Positions 53,585 through 63,318 of a stretch of DNA of 64,000 bases are shown here, in pieces (within the stretch, counting starts at the first letter, position 1; every line of letters begins with the position of its first letter). The translations under genes were made by a program, and so were the position numbers. The stretch spans positions 24,866-88,865 of the forward strand of contig NZ_FNAU01000010.1 in the NCBI RefSeq assembly GCF_900102025.1, given 5' to 3'. This DNA is from Actinobaculum suis. GTDB lineage: Bacteria; Actinomycetota; Actinomycetes; Actinomycetales; Actinomycetaceae. Below the pieces are notes generated by a model. The model made no database searches and was not told the origin of the DNA. It worked only from the letters and a program-made list of their open reading frames with translations.

Positions 53585-55084
53585 ATGGCTGATGAACAGG
53601 AAAAAGATGAACTAAAGGCGCGCGGTAATAATCGCTCGCAACAACCCTCCTCGGTGGAGTTCCGCGAATTTATGGGCAGTGATTGGGGGCCGCGTCCCGC
53701 CCCGCGCCCCCGCGCCGAAGTGGCCGATTATCTGCCCGCTCGCCACGCGGCACTCTCGAAAGCGTTCCCCGGCGAACGGTTGGTAATACCCGCGGGGGAA
53801 CCAAAAGTTCGGGCCAATGATACTGATTACCGGTTCCGGGCCCACTCCGCCTTTTCGCATATGACGGGCATGGGGCAAGAAAAAGAACCGGGCGCTGTAC
53901 TAGTTTTCAACCCGCGTGAAGAAGGCGGGCACGATGTTACGCTCTATATTTTCCCGCGCGCTTCGCGTAGCTCGGAAGAGTTTTATGCCGATGCGGCACA
54001 CGGCGAATTTTGGGTAGGGGCACGCCCTTCCCTGCGCGACGTCGAAAACGAAACCGGAATTCACACGGCAGATGTGGCTACTTTGCGCGATGCTTTAGCT
54101 AAAGACCTCGGGCAAGTGCAAATGCGGGTAGTGCCCGCATCCAGCGTGGAAAAGGAAGCGCTGGTAGAGGAATTGCGGCAAAGCGCCGGGCAGAAAGATA
54201 ACTCGGCCCGCGATCTGGAACTTGCCCAAGCACTCTCCGAGCTGCGTTTGCGTAAAGACCCGTGGGAAGTGGCAGAAATCCGCAAGGCCGTGGTGGCCAC
54301 GCACTCCGGGTTCGATAATATTATTGCTTCCCTTCCGGCCGCGGTGGCACACAGCCGCGGTGAACGTGTAGTGGAAGGCGCTTTCTTCCAACGCGCCCGC
54401 GAAGAAGGTAACGGCCTGGGCTATGAGACGATTGCCGCCTCTGGTAATAACGCCAATACTTTGCACTGGCAGGATAATGATGGCCAGGTCAAACCGGGAG
54501 ATCTGATCCTGATTGATGCCGGCGTGGAACTCGATTCCCTCTACACGGCAGATATCACCCGTACTTTCCCGGTTTCTGGCAAGTTCACGGCAGATCAGGC
54601 CGAGGTATACCAGGCCGTGCTCGACGCCGCTAACTACGCGCTAGAAATTGCTAACCGTCCCGGCGCGCGTTTCCGCGACCTGCACGCCGCAGCGATGGAA
54701 GTGCTGGCAGACCGGCTCGAAAAGTGGGGTATGCTCCCGGGCACCGCGGCCGAATCTTTGCGTAAGGACGGCCCGCAATGGCATCGCCGCTGGATGCCGC
54801 ACGGCACCTCGCACCATTTGGGTTTGGACGTGCATGACTGCGCGGCTGCCCGGCGGGAAATGTATGTGGATGCCAAACTCGAACCGGGTATGGTGTTCAC
54901 GATTGAACCCGGCCTGTACTTCCGTGCCGATGATCTGAAGGTGCCCGAACGCTTCCGCGGCATTGGGGTACGGATTGAAGATGATGTGCTCGTCACTGAA
55001 AACGGTGTGGAACGCATCTCCGAAGATATCCCGCGGACCATCGAAGGTGTTGAAAACTGGATGGCCCAGATTCTCAACAAGTAA
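53585..55084 (+). CDS. pepP: Xaa-Pro aminopeptidase (aminopeptidase P)
   Basis: 499 residues of the M24 family. N-terminal AMP_N domain about 50-200; catalytic domain from 240. Metal ligands: LIDAGVELDSLYTADITRTF (two Asp), HGTSHHLGLDVHD (His), FTIEPGLYF (Glu) and GVRIEDDVLV (Glu). Releases N-terminal residues before proline; cytoplasmic. I chose ATG at 53585 because GATAAT ends seven bases upstream (leaderless); an ATG at 53576 would lie within that -10 box. Confidence 0.94.
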   Translation: MADEQEKDELKARGNNRSQQPSSVEFREFMGSDWGPRPAPRPRAEVADYLPARHAALSKAFPGERLVIPAGEPKVRANDTDYRFRAHSAFSHMTGMGQEKEPGAVLVFNPREEGGHDVTLYIFPRASRSSEEFYADAAHGEFWVGARPSLRDVENETGIHTADVATLRDALAKDLGQVQMRVVPASSVEKEALVEELRQSAGQKDNSARDLELAQALSELRLRKDPWEVAEIRKAVVATHSGFDNIIASLPAAVAHSRGERVVEGAFFQRAREEGNGLGYETIAASGNNANTLHWQDNDGQVKPGDLILIDAGVELDSLYTADITRTFPVSGKFTADQAEVYQAVLDAANYALEIANRPGARFRDLHAAAMEVLADRLEKWGMLPGTAAESLRKDGPQWHRRWMPHGTSHHLGLDVHDCAAARREMYVDAKLEPGMVFTIEPGLYFRADDLKVPERFRGIGVRIEDDVLVTENGVERISEDIPRTIEGVENWMAQILNK

Positions 55085-55112
55085 GCAAAACCGTTTGCTG
55101 ATGCGGTTTTGC
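55085..55112 (+). terminator. Hairpin at the pepP stop
   Basis: GCAAAACCG/CGGTTTTGC, 9-bp stem with a 10-base loop, starts right after the stop codon. Confidence 0.55.
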
Positions 55113-55177
55113 GCCACTGGTGTAACACCGCAATCGGCACTTGGTAGCCTACTTACTTGTTACCTATTACCTTTATG

Positions 55178-55210
55178 CCTGCGCAAGGCCCGGGCAGGGC
55201 CTTGCGCAGG
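55178..55210 (+). terminator. Strong hairpin between pepP and the MgtE-like gene
   Basis: A perfect 14-bp stem CCTGCGCAAGGCCC and its complement with a 5-base loop, followed by TTCTCTAC. The best terminator candidate after pepP. It also lies 99 bases before the MgtE-like start, so a role in that gene's leader is possible. Confidence 0.75.
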
Positions 55211-55308
55211 TTCTCTACATGCGGCAAAAATTTCTTTTGAACCGATAGGATGAGCCGGCCGGCAGGCCAATATATGCCCAGGCCTGATTATTTTTTGGGG
55301 AGGTCACC

Positions 55309-56553
55309 ATGGCTACCAGTACACGCGTTTTTGTAGGACGGCTGGCGGGCACTTCCGTGTTCGACTTAGCTGGAGATGCAGTTGGCAAAGTAGCGGACGT
55401 AGTTGTGGTGTTCCGATTACGGGGAGCACCTTCGGCCGTTGGTTTGCTGGTAGATGTGGCTGGCCGCCGGCGCGTTTTTCTCCCTTTGACCCGGGTAACC
55501 GCGATAGCGAACGGGCAAGTACTTACCACCGGGGTGCTCAATATTCGCCGTTTCCAACAGCGCCCCATGGAAACCTTAGTAATCGCCCAACTTTTGGACC
55601 GGGAAGTAGTTTTGAAAGCTACAGGGGAACGGGTGAGCGTGGTCGATATTGCGATAGAACGGACTAAGCTGCGCGAATGGGAACTCACCGAACTGTATGT
55701 GCGCGGCACCGGTTCTGCTTCCCGCAAATCGCAGATCGTGAAAGTGAGCGAAGTGGAAGGGTTGGCCTCCCCGGCCCGTTCCCAAGGTGCTTCCACGATT
55801 GTGGCGCAAATTAGCGATATGCGCCCGGCCGATGTGGCCGATATTTTGCGCGATCTGCCTGTAGACCGAATGCAAGCGGTAGCCCGCGAACTTACGGATG
55901 AACGGCTCGCCGATATTTTGGAAGAGCTGGGTACTGAGGATCGGGCTACAGTGCTAGCCGGTTTGGATGTGGCCCGTGCCGGTGACGTTTTGGATGCTAT
56001 GCAACCGGATGACGCCGCGGATTTAGTGGCCGACCTGCCTACCGATACCGCGGCCGTGCTTCTGGAATCGATGAGCGACCAGGAAGCAGAAGACGTGCGG
56101 CGCTTGCTACGGTACGACGAACGTACCGCGGGCGGTTTGATGACGCCCAACCCGATTATTTTGGGCCCGGATGCTTCGGTAGCTCAAGCTTTGGCTTCGG
56201 CTTCCCGGGCTGATATTCCCCCGGCTTTGGCGGCGATCGTATTTGTGTGCCGCCCGCCTTTGGAAACTCCCACTGGCAGGTATTTAGGTGCCGTGCATTT
56301 GCAACGGGCCTTGCGCGAACCACCCGCTACCCTGCTCGGTTCTATCCTGGATACGAACGTGGTGGGTTTGGAACCAGAAGCCAGTATTGAAGATGTCACC
56401 CGCGAGCTTGCTACCTATAACATGACGGCGATTCCTGTGACCGATGCCGGTTCTTTGCTGGGTGCAGTTTCGGTAGATGATGTGCTTGATCATCTGCTTC
56501 CGGAAGATTGGCGTGAACGCGATAACGAGGAGGAGGGATCCGATGTCCACTGA
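55309..56553 (+). CDS. MgtE N-terminal/CBS domain protein without channel
   Basis: 414 residues: a PRC-barrel-like N-terminus (about 5-130), an MgtE_N superhelical domain (about 160-265; DVADILRDLPVDRMQAVARE) and a CBS pair (about 270-400; GGLMTPNPI, YNMTAIPVTDAGSLLG). It lacks the MgtE membrane channel, so it is not itself a Mg transporter; it may sense Mg or nucleotides and act on a partner. ATG at 55309 follows GGGGAGGTCACC. The DUF1003 membrane protein gene overlaps its 3' end, an arrangement also known in mycobacteria near mrp. Confidence 0.88.
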   Translation: MATSTRVFVGRLAGTSVFDLAGDAVGKVADVVVVFRLRGAPSAVGLLVDVAGRRRVFLPLTRVTAIANGQVLTTGVLNIRRFQQRPMETLVIAQLLDREVVLKATGERVSVVDIAIERTKLREWELTELYVRGTGSASRKSQIVKVSEVEGLASPARSQGASTIVAQISDMRPADVADILRDLPVDRMQAVARELTDERLADILEELGTEDRATVLAGLDVARAGDVLDAMQPDDAADLVADLPTDTAAVLLESMSDQEAEDVRRLLRYDERTAGGLMTPNPIILGPDASVAQALASASRADIPPALAAIVFVCRPPLETPTGRYLGAVHLQRALREPPATLLGSILDTNVVGLEPEASIEDVTRELATYNMTAIPVTDAGSLLGAVSVDDVLDHLLPEDWRERDNEEEGSDVH

Positions 56554-57406
56554 GGAATTTGATAAGCCCCTAGAACGGCGGCAGCGTTGGTTCCACCGCA
56601 AACGCCGCGATCCGGAAGCTACCGGGCAGATGGTGGAGCGCCTCGCCCGTTTCCAAGGCACCCCGCGTTTCATTATTTACCTGACGATTTTTGTTATCGC
56701 GTGGCTGGGGTGGAATACGCTCGCCCCGGAAGCTTGGCGGTTCGATTCGGCCGATTTTGGTTTCACCGCTTTGACGCTCATGCTCTCTTTGCAAGCTTCT
56801 TATGCTTCTCCAATGATTCTGTTGGCCCAAAACCGGCAAGATGAACGCGACAAAGTAGCCAATGAGCAAGACCGGCAACGCGCCGCCCGCAATCTCAATG
56901 ACACCGAGTATCTGATGCGCGAGATTTCAGGTTTACGGATGGCTTTAGGGGAATTGGCAACCCGCGATTTTGTGCGTTCCGAACTCAATGATTTGCGTGA
57001 TGAGTTGGATGAGAACCGGGAGATCCGGTTGGCCGAAAGGGAAACGCGTATTGCCGAACTACAGGCTGAACTTGACCGCCTGGTAGCTGAACGGGCAGAA
57101 GATGACCGCCGCGCCGTCGAAGCCGAATACGCCCAAATGGTTCGCGCCAGTAGCGGTGCCGACGCCGCTACCCGCAGTACTACCAGTACCAGCGGCGCTA
57201 CCGAAGCCAGTGCCAGCGGCGCTACCGAGGCCAGTGCCAGCGAGGTTGCGAACCAACACGATGCAAACCGGGCCGCTTCTTCTTCGTCCCAAAAATCTGT
57301 GACGCCAAAAAACACAGCGCCAGAAAACACAGCGCCAAAATCTACGGCAACAGAATCTACGGCAAGAAAATCTACCGCAACAGAATCTACGCCGCCGGAA
57401 GCTTAG
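56543..57406 (+). CDS. DUF1003 membrane protein
   Basis: 287 residues. DUF1003 core: two membrane segments (FIIYLTIFVIAWLGWNTL and ALTLMLSLQASYASPMILLA) followed by NRQDERDKVANEQDRQ and a coiled coil (about 100-190). The last 90 residues are Ser/Thr/Ala-rich repeats (GATEASAS, TATESTARKS). ATG at 56543 follows GGAGGAGGG and overlaps the MgtE-like gene by 11 bases, so the two are coupled. Function unknown. Confidence 0.87.
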   Translation: MSTEEFDKPLERRQRWFHRKRRDPEATGQMVERLARFQGTPRFIIYLTIFVIAWLGWNTLAPEAWRFDSADFGFTALTLMLSLQASYASPMILLAQNRQDERDKVANEQDRQRAARNLNDTEYLMREISGLRMALGELATRDFVRSELNDLRDELDENREIRLAERETRIAELQAELDRLVAERAEDDRRAVEAEYAQMVRASSGADAATRSTTSTSGATEASASGATEASASEVANQHDANRAASSSSQKSVTPKNTAPENTAPKSTATESTARKSTATESTPPEA

Positions 57407-57433
57407 CTTTCTAGAGGCTTTCCAGGGTTTAGC

Positions 57434-59443
57434 CTAGAAGCTTTGCAGGGCGCGCAGGATTTCGTCGGCGTACAGTCCGGCCGCGGTCGGGTCTGGGTGT
57501 ACGCGGTCGCCCGCTAAGTGTTCTTCGTGGGCGGCGGCGATTGGTTCCCAATCGGCTACCCGCACGTGCGGATCGGTGGCCGCGATTTCCCGGATTTTCT
57601 CAGCTGCTTCCCTAATCCAGGTTTTATTGGCCGGCCCATATCCGGTAACGAGCACGATCCGGTGGTCTTCTCCGAGCGCTTGTTTGACGGCGGCCCAATC
57701 GGCATCGCTCACCGAACCGTTAGTGGCGAGTGCCAATACTACGTAGGGGCGCAAAGTCCCCTGCTGTTTCATGCTGCTAATAATTCCCGGTGCGGGTTTG
57801 ATAGAGCGGGAAACTTCACCGTCGACGGCGATATTCGGCATGCGTTCCTGCAGGGCGGGAGAGGCCGCTACCGTCACCGAATCACCAATCACCGTCACAT
57901 TCGAACCATCTGCCGCAAGCGGTACAAAAGGTGGCTCTGTCACCTGGGGCTTTCCTGCCCCGGCCGGATCATTAGCTTGGTTCGCGCCGGCCCCGGCAGC
58001 CGAATCAGCGCCCGCACCGGTCTGCTTCGTATCTGCATCCGCCCCGGTTTTCCCGGCCGCAGCAGAGTTATCTCCACCGGATGCCTGGCTGTCTGCCGCC
58101 TGTTTATCGCTTCCAGCATCGTGCTCGTCGCCGCCGGCACCGTGCGGAGTTTCATCGTCTGGGCTGGCTGAAGCCGCGCCTTTACCGGCCCGGTTTTCGA
58201 GGGATTTTTGGCCGGCCGTCACGTATTCTTCGGCAGAAGACTGCGGCTGGGAAGTGGCAAGAGCCCACCCGGCAAGCACGATTGCTACGGCCGTGAGGGC
58301 CGCCGTCGCCCGTTCCCGCCAACCGCCGGAAACCAACCACCCGTGCACAAAACTGCGTGCGCAAGCCCGGAAACCGTGTTTACGGACCGGGGTTTCCACA
58401 TATTTGAAGGACAGGTGTGCGAGCAGGATGGAAAGCGGGATAACGATAACGGCTACCGTCCAGTTGCGCAGGTTGAAAGCATAAAAACCGAGCACAATGA
58501 GCGGCCAATGCCACAGGTAAATCCCGTAAGACCGCTCCCCCAACCAGACCATAACGGGTTTATCGAGCAGGTTTACGAGGCGGTGGGCGGCGGCGTCGCG
58601 CCCGCCTAGTAGACCGAGGATAACTACCGCGCTTGCCAGGCACGCAAGCAGCGAACCCCACGGGTACATGAACCGCGTTTCGGGGGCGAAAACTCCGGCT
58701 AACACCAACGCGGCGAGGCAAACCCAGGAACCGATCCCGAGATACTTTTTGGTTTGCCGGCCCACCGGCAGCGGCGCACCGTTGATGGCTTCCGGGAGGG
58801 CGAAAGCGATTGCCGCGCCGATCATGAGCCCGAAAGCGTGGGAATCGGTACCCACGTAAGCGCGCGTAACGTCATCGGCACCGGAAACCAAAACTTGTTG
58901 GCAGATTGCGGAAGCTGCGGCGATACCCAGGCACGTCCACACCGCTATCCGCCGCGAGCCAACCAGGGCCACCAAAGCGAGCACGACTAGCGGCCAGAGC
59001 AGATAGAACTGTTGCTCCACCGCCAGCGACCACATGTTGGTAAGCAAACGCGGGGACTGTGATTCGAAATAGGAAGAACCGTTAGCCACTTGGAACCAGT
59101 TATAGGTCCCCGTAACCGCGCCGAATGCTTGCCAGGGCAACTGTACGAGCGCATCCCCGCCCACGATACGGGCCAGCGCCAACGTGCCAATCGTGGCTAC
59201 CGTGACCGCGGGGGTAAGGCGGCGAATACGCTTTCGCCAAAAATGTGGAAGATCAATCCGCCCCTCACGGTGATATTCCCGCGTGAGCAGCGAAGTAATA
59301 AGGAAACCGGAAAGGACGAAGAAAACGTCTACCCCGATATAGCCAATCCCGCCCGGCCAAATATGGAACACGAGCACAATAAATGCGGCAATCGCTCGCA
59401 AGCCGTCAAGACCACGAACTCTCTGGTGTTGTTTCACCTGCAT
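57434..59443 (-). CDS. OafA/OatA-type acyltransferase with SGNH domain
   Basis: 669 residues: an acyltransferase-3 membrane domain of about 10 segments (GLDGLRAIAAFIVLVFHIWP; SLAVEQQFYLLWPLVV; SYGIYLWHWPLIV), an extracytoplasmic linker of about 90 residues rich in Gly/Ala/Asp, and a C-terminal SGNH hydrolase-like domain (VIGDSVTVAASP with the Ser, ALATNGS, DRVHPDP with the Asp-His pair). This is the layout of peptidoglycan O-acetyltransferases, which add acetyl to muramic acid and give lysozyme resistance; other cell-surface glycans are possible. ATG at 59443 follows AAGGAAGGAAACC. Confidence 0.9.
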   Translation of the reverse strand: MQVKQHQRVRGLDGLRAIAAFIVLVFHIWPGGIGYIGVDVFFVLSGFLITSLLTREYHREGRIDLPHFWRKRIRRLTPAVTVATIGTLALARIVGGDALVQLPWQAFGAVTGTYNWFQVANGSSYFESQSPRLLTNMWSLAVEQQFYLLWPLVVLALVALVGSRRIAVWTCLGIAAASAICQQVLVSGADDVTRAYVGTDSHAFGLMIGAAIAFALPEAINGAPLPVGRQTKKYLGIGSWVCLAALVLAGVFAPETRFMYPWGSLLACLASAVVILGLLGGRDAAAHRLVNLLDKPVMVWLGERSYGIYLWHWPLIVLGFYAFNLRNWTVAVIVIPLSILLAHLSFKYVETPVRKHGFRACARSFVHGWLVSGGWRERATAALTAVAIVLAGWALATSQPQSSAEEYVTAGQKSLENRAGKGAASASPDDETPHGAGGDEHDAGSDKQAADSQASGGDNSAAAGKTGADADTKQTGAGADSAAGAGANQANDPAGAGKPQVTEPPFVPLAADGSNVTVIGDSVTVAASPALQERMPNIAVDGEVSRSIKPAPGIISSMKQQGTLRPYVVLALATNGSVSDADWAAVKQALGEDHRIVLVTGYGPANKTWIREAAEKIREIAATDPHVRVADWEPIAAAHEEHLAGDRVHPDPTAAGLYADEILRALQSF

Positions 59444-59720
59444 GCCCGGTTTCCTTCCTTGTTCCAGAGCTATTTCCCGCCGGGGCCGGCAGGTGAGGAA
59501 GTGCCGGCCAATATTGAAAATTTTCTTGTACGCACCTTGTATACACCCATGCGCACCCGGTTTGTACTGTTAGTTTGTACCGGAAACGCGGAGTTAAACA
59601 CAGCGGTGTAATCCCGAGTTACCAGCGTACTTCTTAGCGCCGCACCTCGCTGGCGCCGACACTGTGAGACGCGTTAGCACCCCGCCCCGCAGGTACCGCC
59701 AATGCGAGACGCGTGCCGGG

Positions 59721-59726
59721 TAGGGT
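59721..59726 (+). promoter_or_regulatory. -10 box of leaderless mrp
   Basis: TAGGGT ends seven bases before the ATG at 59734 and no ribosome site is present. Upstream, GAGACGCGT occurs twice (59666 and 59706). Confidence 0.45.
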
Positions 59727-59733
59727 ATTGCGT

Positions 59734-60831
59734 ATGGTCACGAAGCAAGCAATTGTGGATGCTCTCAGTAAAGTTATCGACCCGGAACTACGCCACCCAA
59801 TTACGGAACTGAATATGGTGGACAGCGTTGCTATAGACGAATCCGGGAACGTGGCGATTTCGATTCTGCTTACAACTTCGGACTGTCCTTTACGTAACAC
59901 CATTGAACGGGATGTGCGTCAAGCCGCCCAAAGCGTAGCCGGGGTGCAAGACGTACAGGTAACCATGGGTTCCATGACGCCGCGGCAAATACAGGACCTG
60001 ACCCGCAAATTGCGCGGAAAACAGGTGCGCGGGGAAATCACTTTTGCGGCCCCCGATTCGCCCACACGTATCTACGCGATCGCTTCCGGAAAGGGCGGGG
60101 TGGGCAAATCTTCCGTGTGTGCGAACCTGGCGGCCGCGCTGGCCGCTAATGGGTTGCGGGTCGGTTTGGTAGACGCCGATATTTATGGCTTTTCGATCCC
60201 GCGCATGCTCGGGGTAGAAACGCCCGCCCAACAGCTCAACGGCATGATCGTGCCACCGGTAGCCCACGGGGTGAAAGTGATGTCTATCGGCATGTTTGTG
60301 CGCGATAATTCGCCGATAATGTGGCGCGGCCCGATGCTTTCGAAAGCTTTGGAACAGTTTTTTGCAGACGTGTACTGGGGCGAGCTTGACGTAATGCTCC
60401 TGGATCTGCCGCCCGGCACTGGCGATGTAGCAATTTCAGTGGGTTCTTTGCTCCCCACTTCCCAACTCGTGGTGGTTACTACTCCGCAATCGGCCGCCGC
60501 CGACGTTGCCGAACGGGCAGGCACGATCACGAAACAGACCGGCCAACCGGTTGCCGGGGTGATCGAGAATATGTCTTGGATGGTACTGCCGGATGGGCAA
60601 CGTGAATACTTGTTTGGGCAGGGCGGCGGCGAAACGGTAGCCCGGGCGCTCAGCGGCAAGCTCGGTTATGAAGTTCCGTTGCTCGGGCAGGTTCCTTTTG
60701 AAACCGCCATCCGAGAAGGGGCCGACGCCGGCACCCCCGCCGTACTCTCCCTCGTGGAAACAGCAGCTGGTAAGGAACTGCGGGAAATTGCCACCCAGCT
60801 CAGCCAGCGGCCCCGGCCGCACCAAAACTAA
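59734..60831 (+). CDS. mrp: Mrp/ApbC family ATPase
   Basis: 365 residues. N-terminal DUF59/MIP18 domain (VIDPELRHPITELNMVDSVA, residues 9-28), deviant Walker A ASGKGGVGKSS near 113, LLDLPPGTGD near 222. It belongs to the P-loop Fe-S carriers, but the CxxC that binds the cluster in most homologs is replaced: VIENMSWMVLPDGQREYLFG has no cysteine. Mycobacterial Mrp also lacks it. ATG at 59734 appears leaderless; an in-frame start at 59713 would lie before the -10 box. Confidence 0.92.
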   Translation: MVTKQAIVDALSKVIDPELRHPITELNMVDSVAIDESGNVAISILLTTSDCPLRNTIERDVRQAAQSVAGVQDVQVTMGSMTPRQIQDLTRKLRGKQVRGEITFAAPDSPTRIYAIASGKGGVGKSSVCANLAAALAANGLRVGLVDADIYGFSIPRMLGVETPAQQLNGMIVPPVAHGVKVMSIGMFVRDNSPIMWRGPMLSKALEQFFADVYWGELDVMLLDLPPGTGDVAISVGSLLPTSQLVVVTTPQSAAADVAERAGTITKQTGQPVAGVIENMSWMVLPDGQREYLFGQGGGETVARALSGKLGYEVPLLGQVPFETAIREGADAGTPAVLSLVETAAGKELREIATQLSQRPRPHQN

Positions 60832-60946
60832 CCGGGAAACCTGTCCGGTAACTACCGCGGGCAGCCGGCAACCTGCCGCAAGGCATAGAGCAGAGTCACG
60901 CCTGCCAAAAAGCCCTAACCGGACCAACTCGCCTAAGATGGATTCG

Positions 60947-61026
60947 TACCGCGCAAGCGGGAACAGCACCGCGCAAGCGGGAATAACATCGCGCAAGCGG
61001 GAGCAACACCGCGCAAGCGGGAACAG
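60947..61026. repeat. 20-bp tandem repeat, 4 copies
   Basis: Four contiguous units of CACCGCGCAAGCGGGAACAG with one to three differences lie just upstream of the O-methyltransferase gene, ending 51 bases before its start. Confidence 0.93.
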
Positions 61027-61077
61027 CACACTACCCCACCGCCGCGGGGCAGCTAGTTTTATTTACAGGGAGCAGGA

Positions 61078-61701
61078 ATGGCCGATTTTGTGCAGGCATG
61101 GGCATACGCGGAAGAATCCGTGGTGGAAGATCCCATTACGGCCAGCGCTCGCGATCTGGCAGCAGAATTTGGGATTCGGAGTATTTCTCCAGCGACGGGA
61201 AATTTTTTGCGAATGCTCACCGCTCTTTCCGGTGCTACCGCGGCGGTAGAAGTTGGTACCGGTACCGGAGTTTCCGGGCTCTACCTGATCCAAGATTCTA
61301 GCCTTACTCTCACCACGATCGATATCGAATCCGAAGCACAGCATCATGCCCGCGAATTTTTCCGGCAAGCCGGGGCGCGAGCTGGGCGCGTACGCGTGAT
61401 TAATGGCGCCAGTGCCGATATTTTGCCGCGCCTGGCCACCAGCTCCTACGATTTCGTGTTGCTAGATGGTGATCCTTTGGAAGCCGAAGGAGACGCTACC
61501 GAATGTTTGCGTCTACTCCGCCGGGGCGGGCTCCTCGTGGTGGCTCATGCCTTGCTCGGAGGAAAAGTAGCTGACCCGGCCCGGCGGGAGGACGACGTCG
61601 TCGCCACCCGTAACCTCATCAAACACCTCTCCCGCACGGAGGGGATAACCACCTCCCTCGTGCCGATTGGCGACGGGTTACTCCTCGCGCGTATCGACTA
61701 G
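61078..61701 (+). CDS. O-methyltransferase
   Basis: 207 residues of the class I catechol/caffeoyl-CoA-type methyltransferase group. SAM-binding AVEVGTGTGVSGLYL near residue 60, TTIDIESEAQHHA, FVLLDGDP near 127. Close in layout to mycobacterial Rv1220c, found near mrp there too. Substrate unknown. ATG at 61078 follows GGGAGCAGGA; a terminator follows. Confidence 0.92.
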   Translation: MADFVQAWAYAEESVVEDPITASARDLAAEFGIRSISPATGNFLRMLTALSGATAAVEVGTGTGVSGLYLIQDSSLTLTTIDIESEAQHHAREFFRQAGARAGRVRVINGASADILPRLATSSYDFVLLDGDPLEAEGDATECLRLLRRGGLLVVAHALLGGKVADPARREDDVVATRNLIKHLSRTEGITTSLVPIGDGLLLARID

Positions 61702-61709
61702 CTCGACCG

Positions 61710-61740
61710 GCGAAGGCCCCGGGCATTCCGAGGCCTTCGC
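61710..61740 (+). terminator. Terminator after the O-methyltransferase gene
   Basis: GCGAAGGCC/GGCCTTCGC, 9-bp stem with a 13-base loop, then GCTTGTTTGATT. Confidence 0.7.
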
Positions 61741-61899
61741 GCTTGTTTGATTCTCTCTCGCTTGGATTACAGGAGCGCCACACCACCGATATTGGGAGCA
61801 CCCACAACCGGTGTAAGTGTTTACGGCGTATTTTTCTACGTCTCCACCACCCCGCTGCCCTAATGCGTTTTTACAATAAATTACGCCTTTTCCTAGCTT

Positions 61900-63318
61900 T
61901 TAGTTGCCAGCGTGGCTTGCTACTTCCTGTTCCAGATCGTCCGTAATGACCTTTCCCTTGGTTTCCGGGGTGGAGAGGCAGGCCAATATACCCAGCCCCA
62001 TCATGATGGAGGTAAAAGTAAGCACGGGTACCCAACCGAAGGCTCCGGGACGTACCAGAAGGGCGGCAATCATCGGAGTGAAGCCAACAATAATATTGCC
62101 AATCTGAGTGGATACGGCATAACCAGTCATCCGCAAACGCGTGGGGAACATTTCGGTATACATGGGAGCTTGCACCACGTTGCCGCCGGTCGCGAGCAGG
62201 CCAATAACGAAGAGAAGGATCACTAATACCGTCAAGTTGCCTTCTTGAATCATCCAGAAAACGAAGGGGAACAGCACCAGTAGCGAAATCATCGAGATGA
62301 GATATACCGGGCGGCGGCCGATCTTATCCGAAAGTGCGGCCCACAGCGGCTGAATAGGAACACCCAAAACTAGAGTTCCCGTGGCGAGCGCTAACAGGGT
62401 GGCCTTTTCCCAGCCCCAATAGGTGACACCGTAGTTAAGCATGTAGTTCGAGACGAGCACACCGGTAATTGCATATTGGGCCATTGCCATTACGCGAATA
62501 ACTTGCCGCCAGTGATACTTAAAGAGCTCGGCGAGAGAACTCTTTTTCTTCGGAGCCGGCTTAGCTGGTGCCGCCACCTTTTCTGGCTTCACCTGTACGG
62601 CCGTGGGATCCTTAGCCGCTTCTTGGCGAGCGAGCGCTTCATACACATCGCGTGGTTCATCTGCCTTCGAACGTACCCAGAGAGCGTAAATCACCAGCGG
62701 AATAGCGACGAAATAGGGAATGCGCCAACCCCCGTTGAGAAGAAATGATTCATTGGTAGAAACCGGGATAAAGGCGGCAATACCCAACAATTGGCCGATT
62801 AATAGGCCGTGCATAGTGAAGGCCACCAGCCGGCCTCGTTTTTCCGGCGGAGCCAACTCAGACGTCATCGCCGTGGAACCGGCTTGCTCACCACCAGCCG
62901 AGAAACCTTGGATCAATCGCATCAGCACCAAGCTCACGCCCGCTACCGGACCGATCGCGTCGTAACTAGGCAAGAGGCCGATTATCAAGGTAGCGAAACC
63001 CATTAAACCAAGTGTGAGGAGGAGAGTCTTTTTCCGACCCCAAGTATCCCCGAGATGGCCGAGAACTACGGCCCCCAGCGGCCGGGCCAAATAGGCCACA
63101 CCAAACGAGGCCAGGGAAGCAATATTTGCTAGCGTGTGATTTTCCCCGGCCCCGAAAAATACGGCCGGAAAAATCACTGCCGAGGCCGTACCATACAGGC
63201 CAAAATCATAATATTCGGCCAGGGCTCCCCAGAACCCAGAAGCTGCCGATTTTTTCGCCGATTTTTCGAGGCTTACATTACCGTCGGCGTCCGTTGCTAC
63301 ACCTTTATATGCAGCCAT
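61900..63318 (-). CDS. MHS-type MFS transporter
   Basis: 472 residues, 12 membrane segments. The metabolite:H+ symporter type is indicated by ALAEYYDFGLYGTASAVIFP at the N-terminus, GHLGDTWGRKKTLLLTLGLM and QGFSAGGEQAGSTAMTSELA. The central cytoplasmic loop has an AlaProLys-rich stretch (KPAPKKKSS). Substrate (dicarboxylate, betaine, shikimate or sugar acid) cannot be read. ATG at 63318 follows GGAAGGAACGAC. Confidence 0.9.
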   Translation of the reverse strand: MAAYKGVATDADGNVSLEKSAKKSAASGFWGALAEYYDFGLYGTASAVIFPAVFFGAGENHTLANIASLASFGVAYLARPLGAVVLGHLGDTWGRKKTLLLTLGLMGFATLIIGLLPSYDAIGPVAGVSLVLMRLIQGFSAGGEQAGSTAMTSELAPPEKRGRLVAFTMHGLLIGQLLGIAAFIPVSTNESFLLNGGWRIPYFVAIPLVIYALWVRSKADEPRDVYEALARQEAAKDPTAVQVKPEKVAAPAKPAPKKKSSLAELFKYHWRQVIRVMAMAQYAITGVLVSNYMLNYGVTYWGWEKATLLALATGTLVLGVPIQPLWAALSDKIGRRPVYLISMISLLVLFPFVFWMIQEGNLTVLVILLFVIGLLATGGNVVQAPMYTEMFPTRLRMTGYAVSTQIGNIIVGFTPMIAALLVRPGAFGWVPVLTFTSIMMGLGILACLSTPETKGKVITDDLEQEVASHAGN

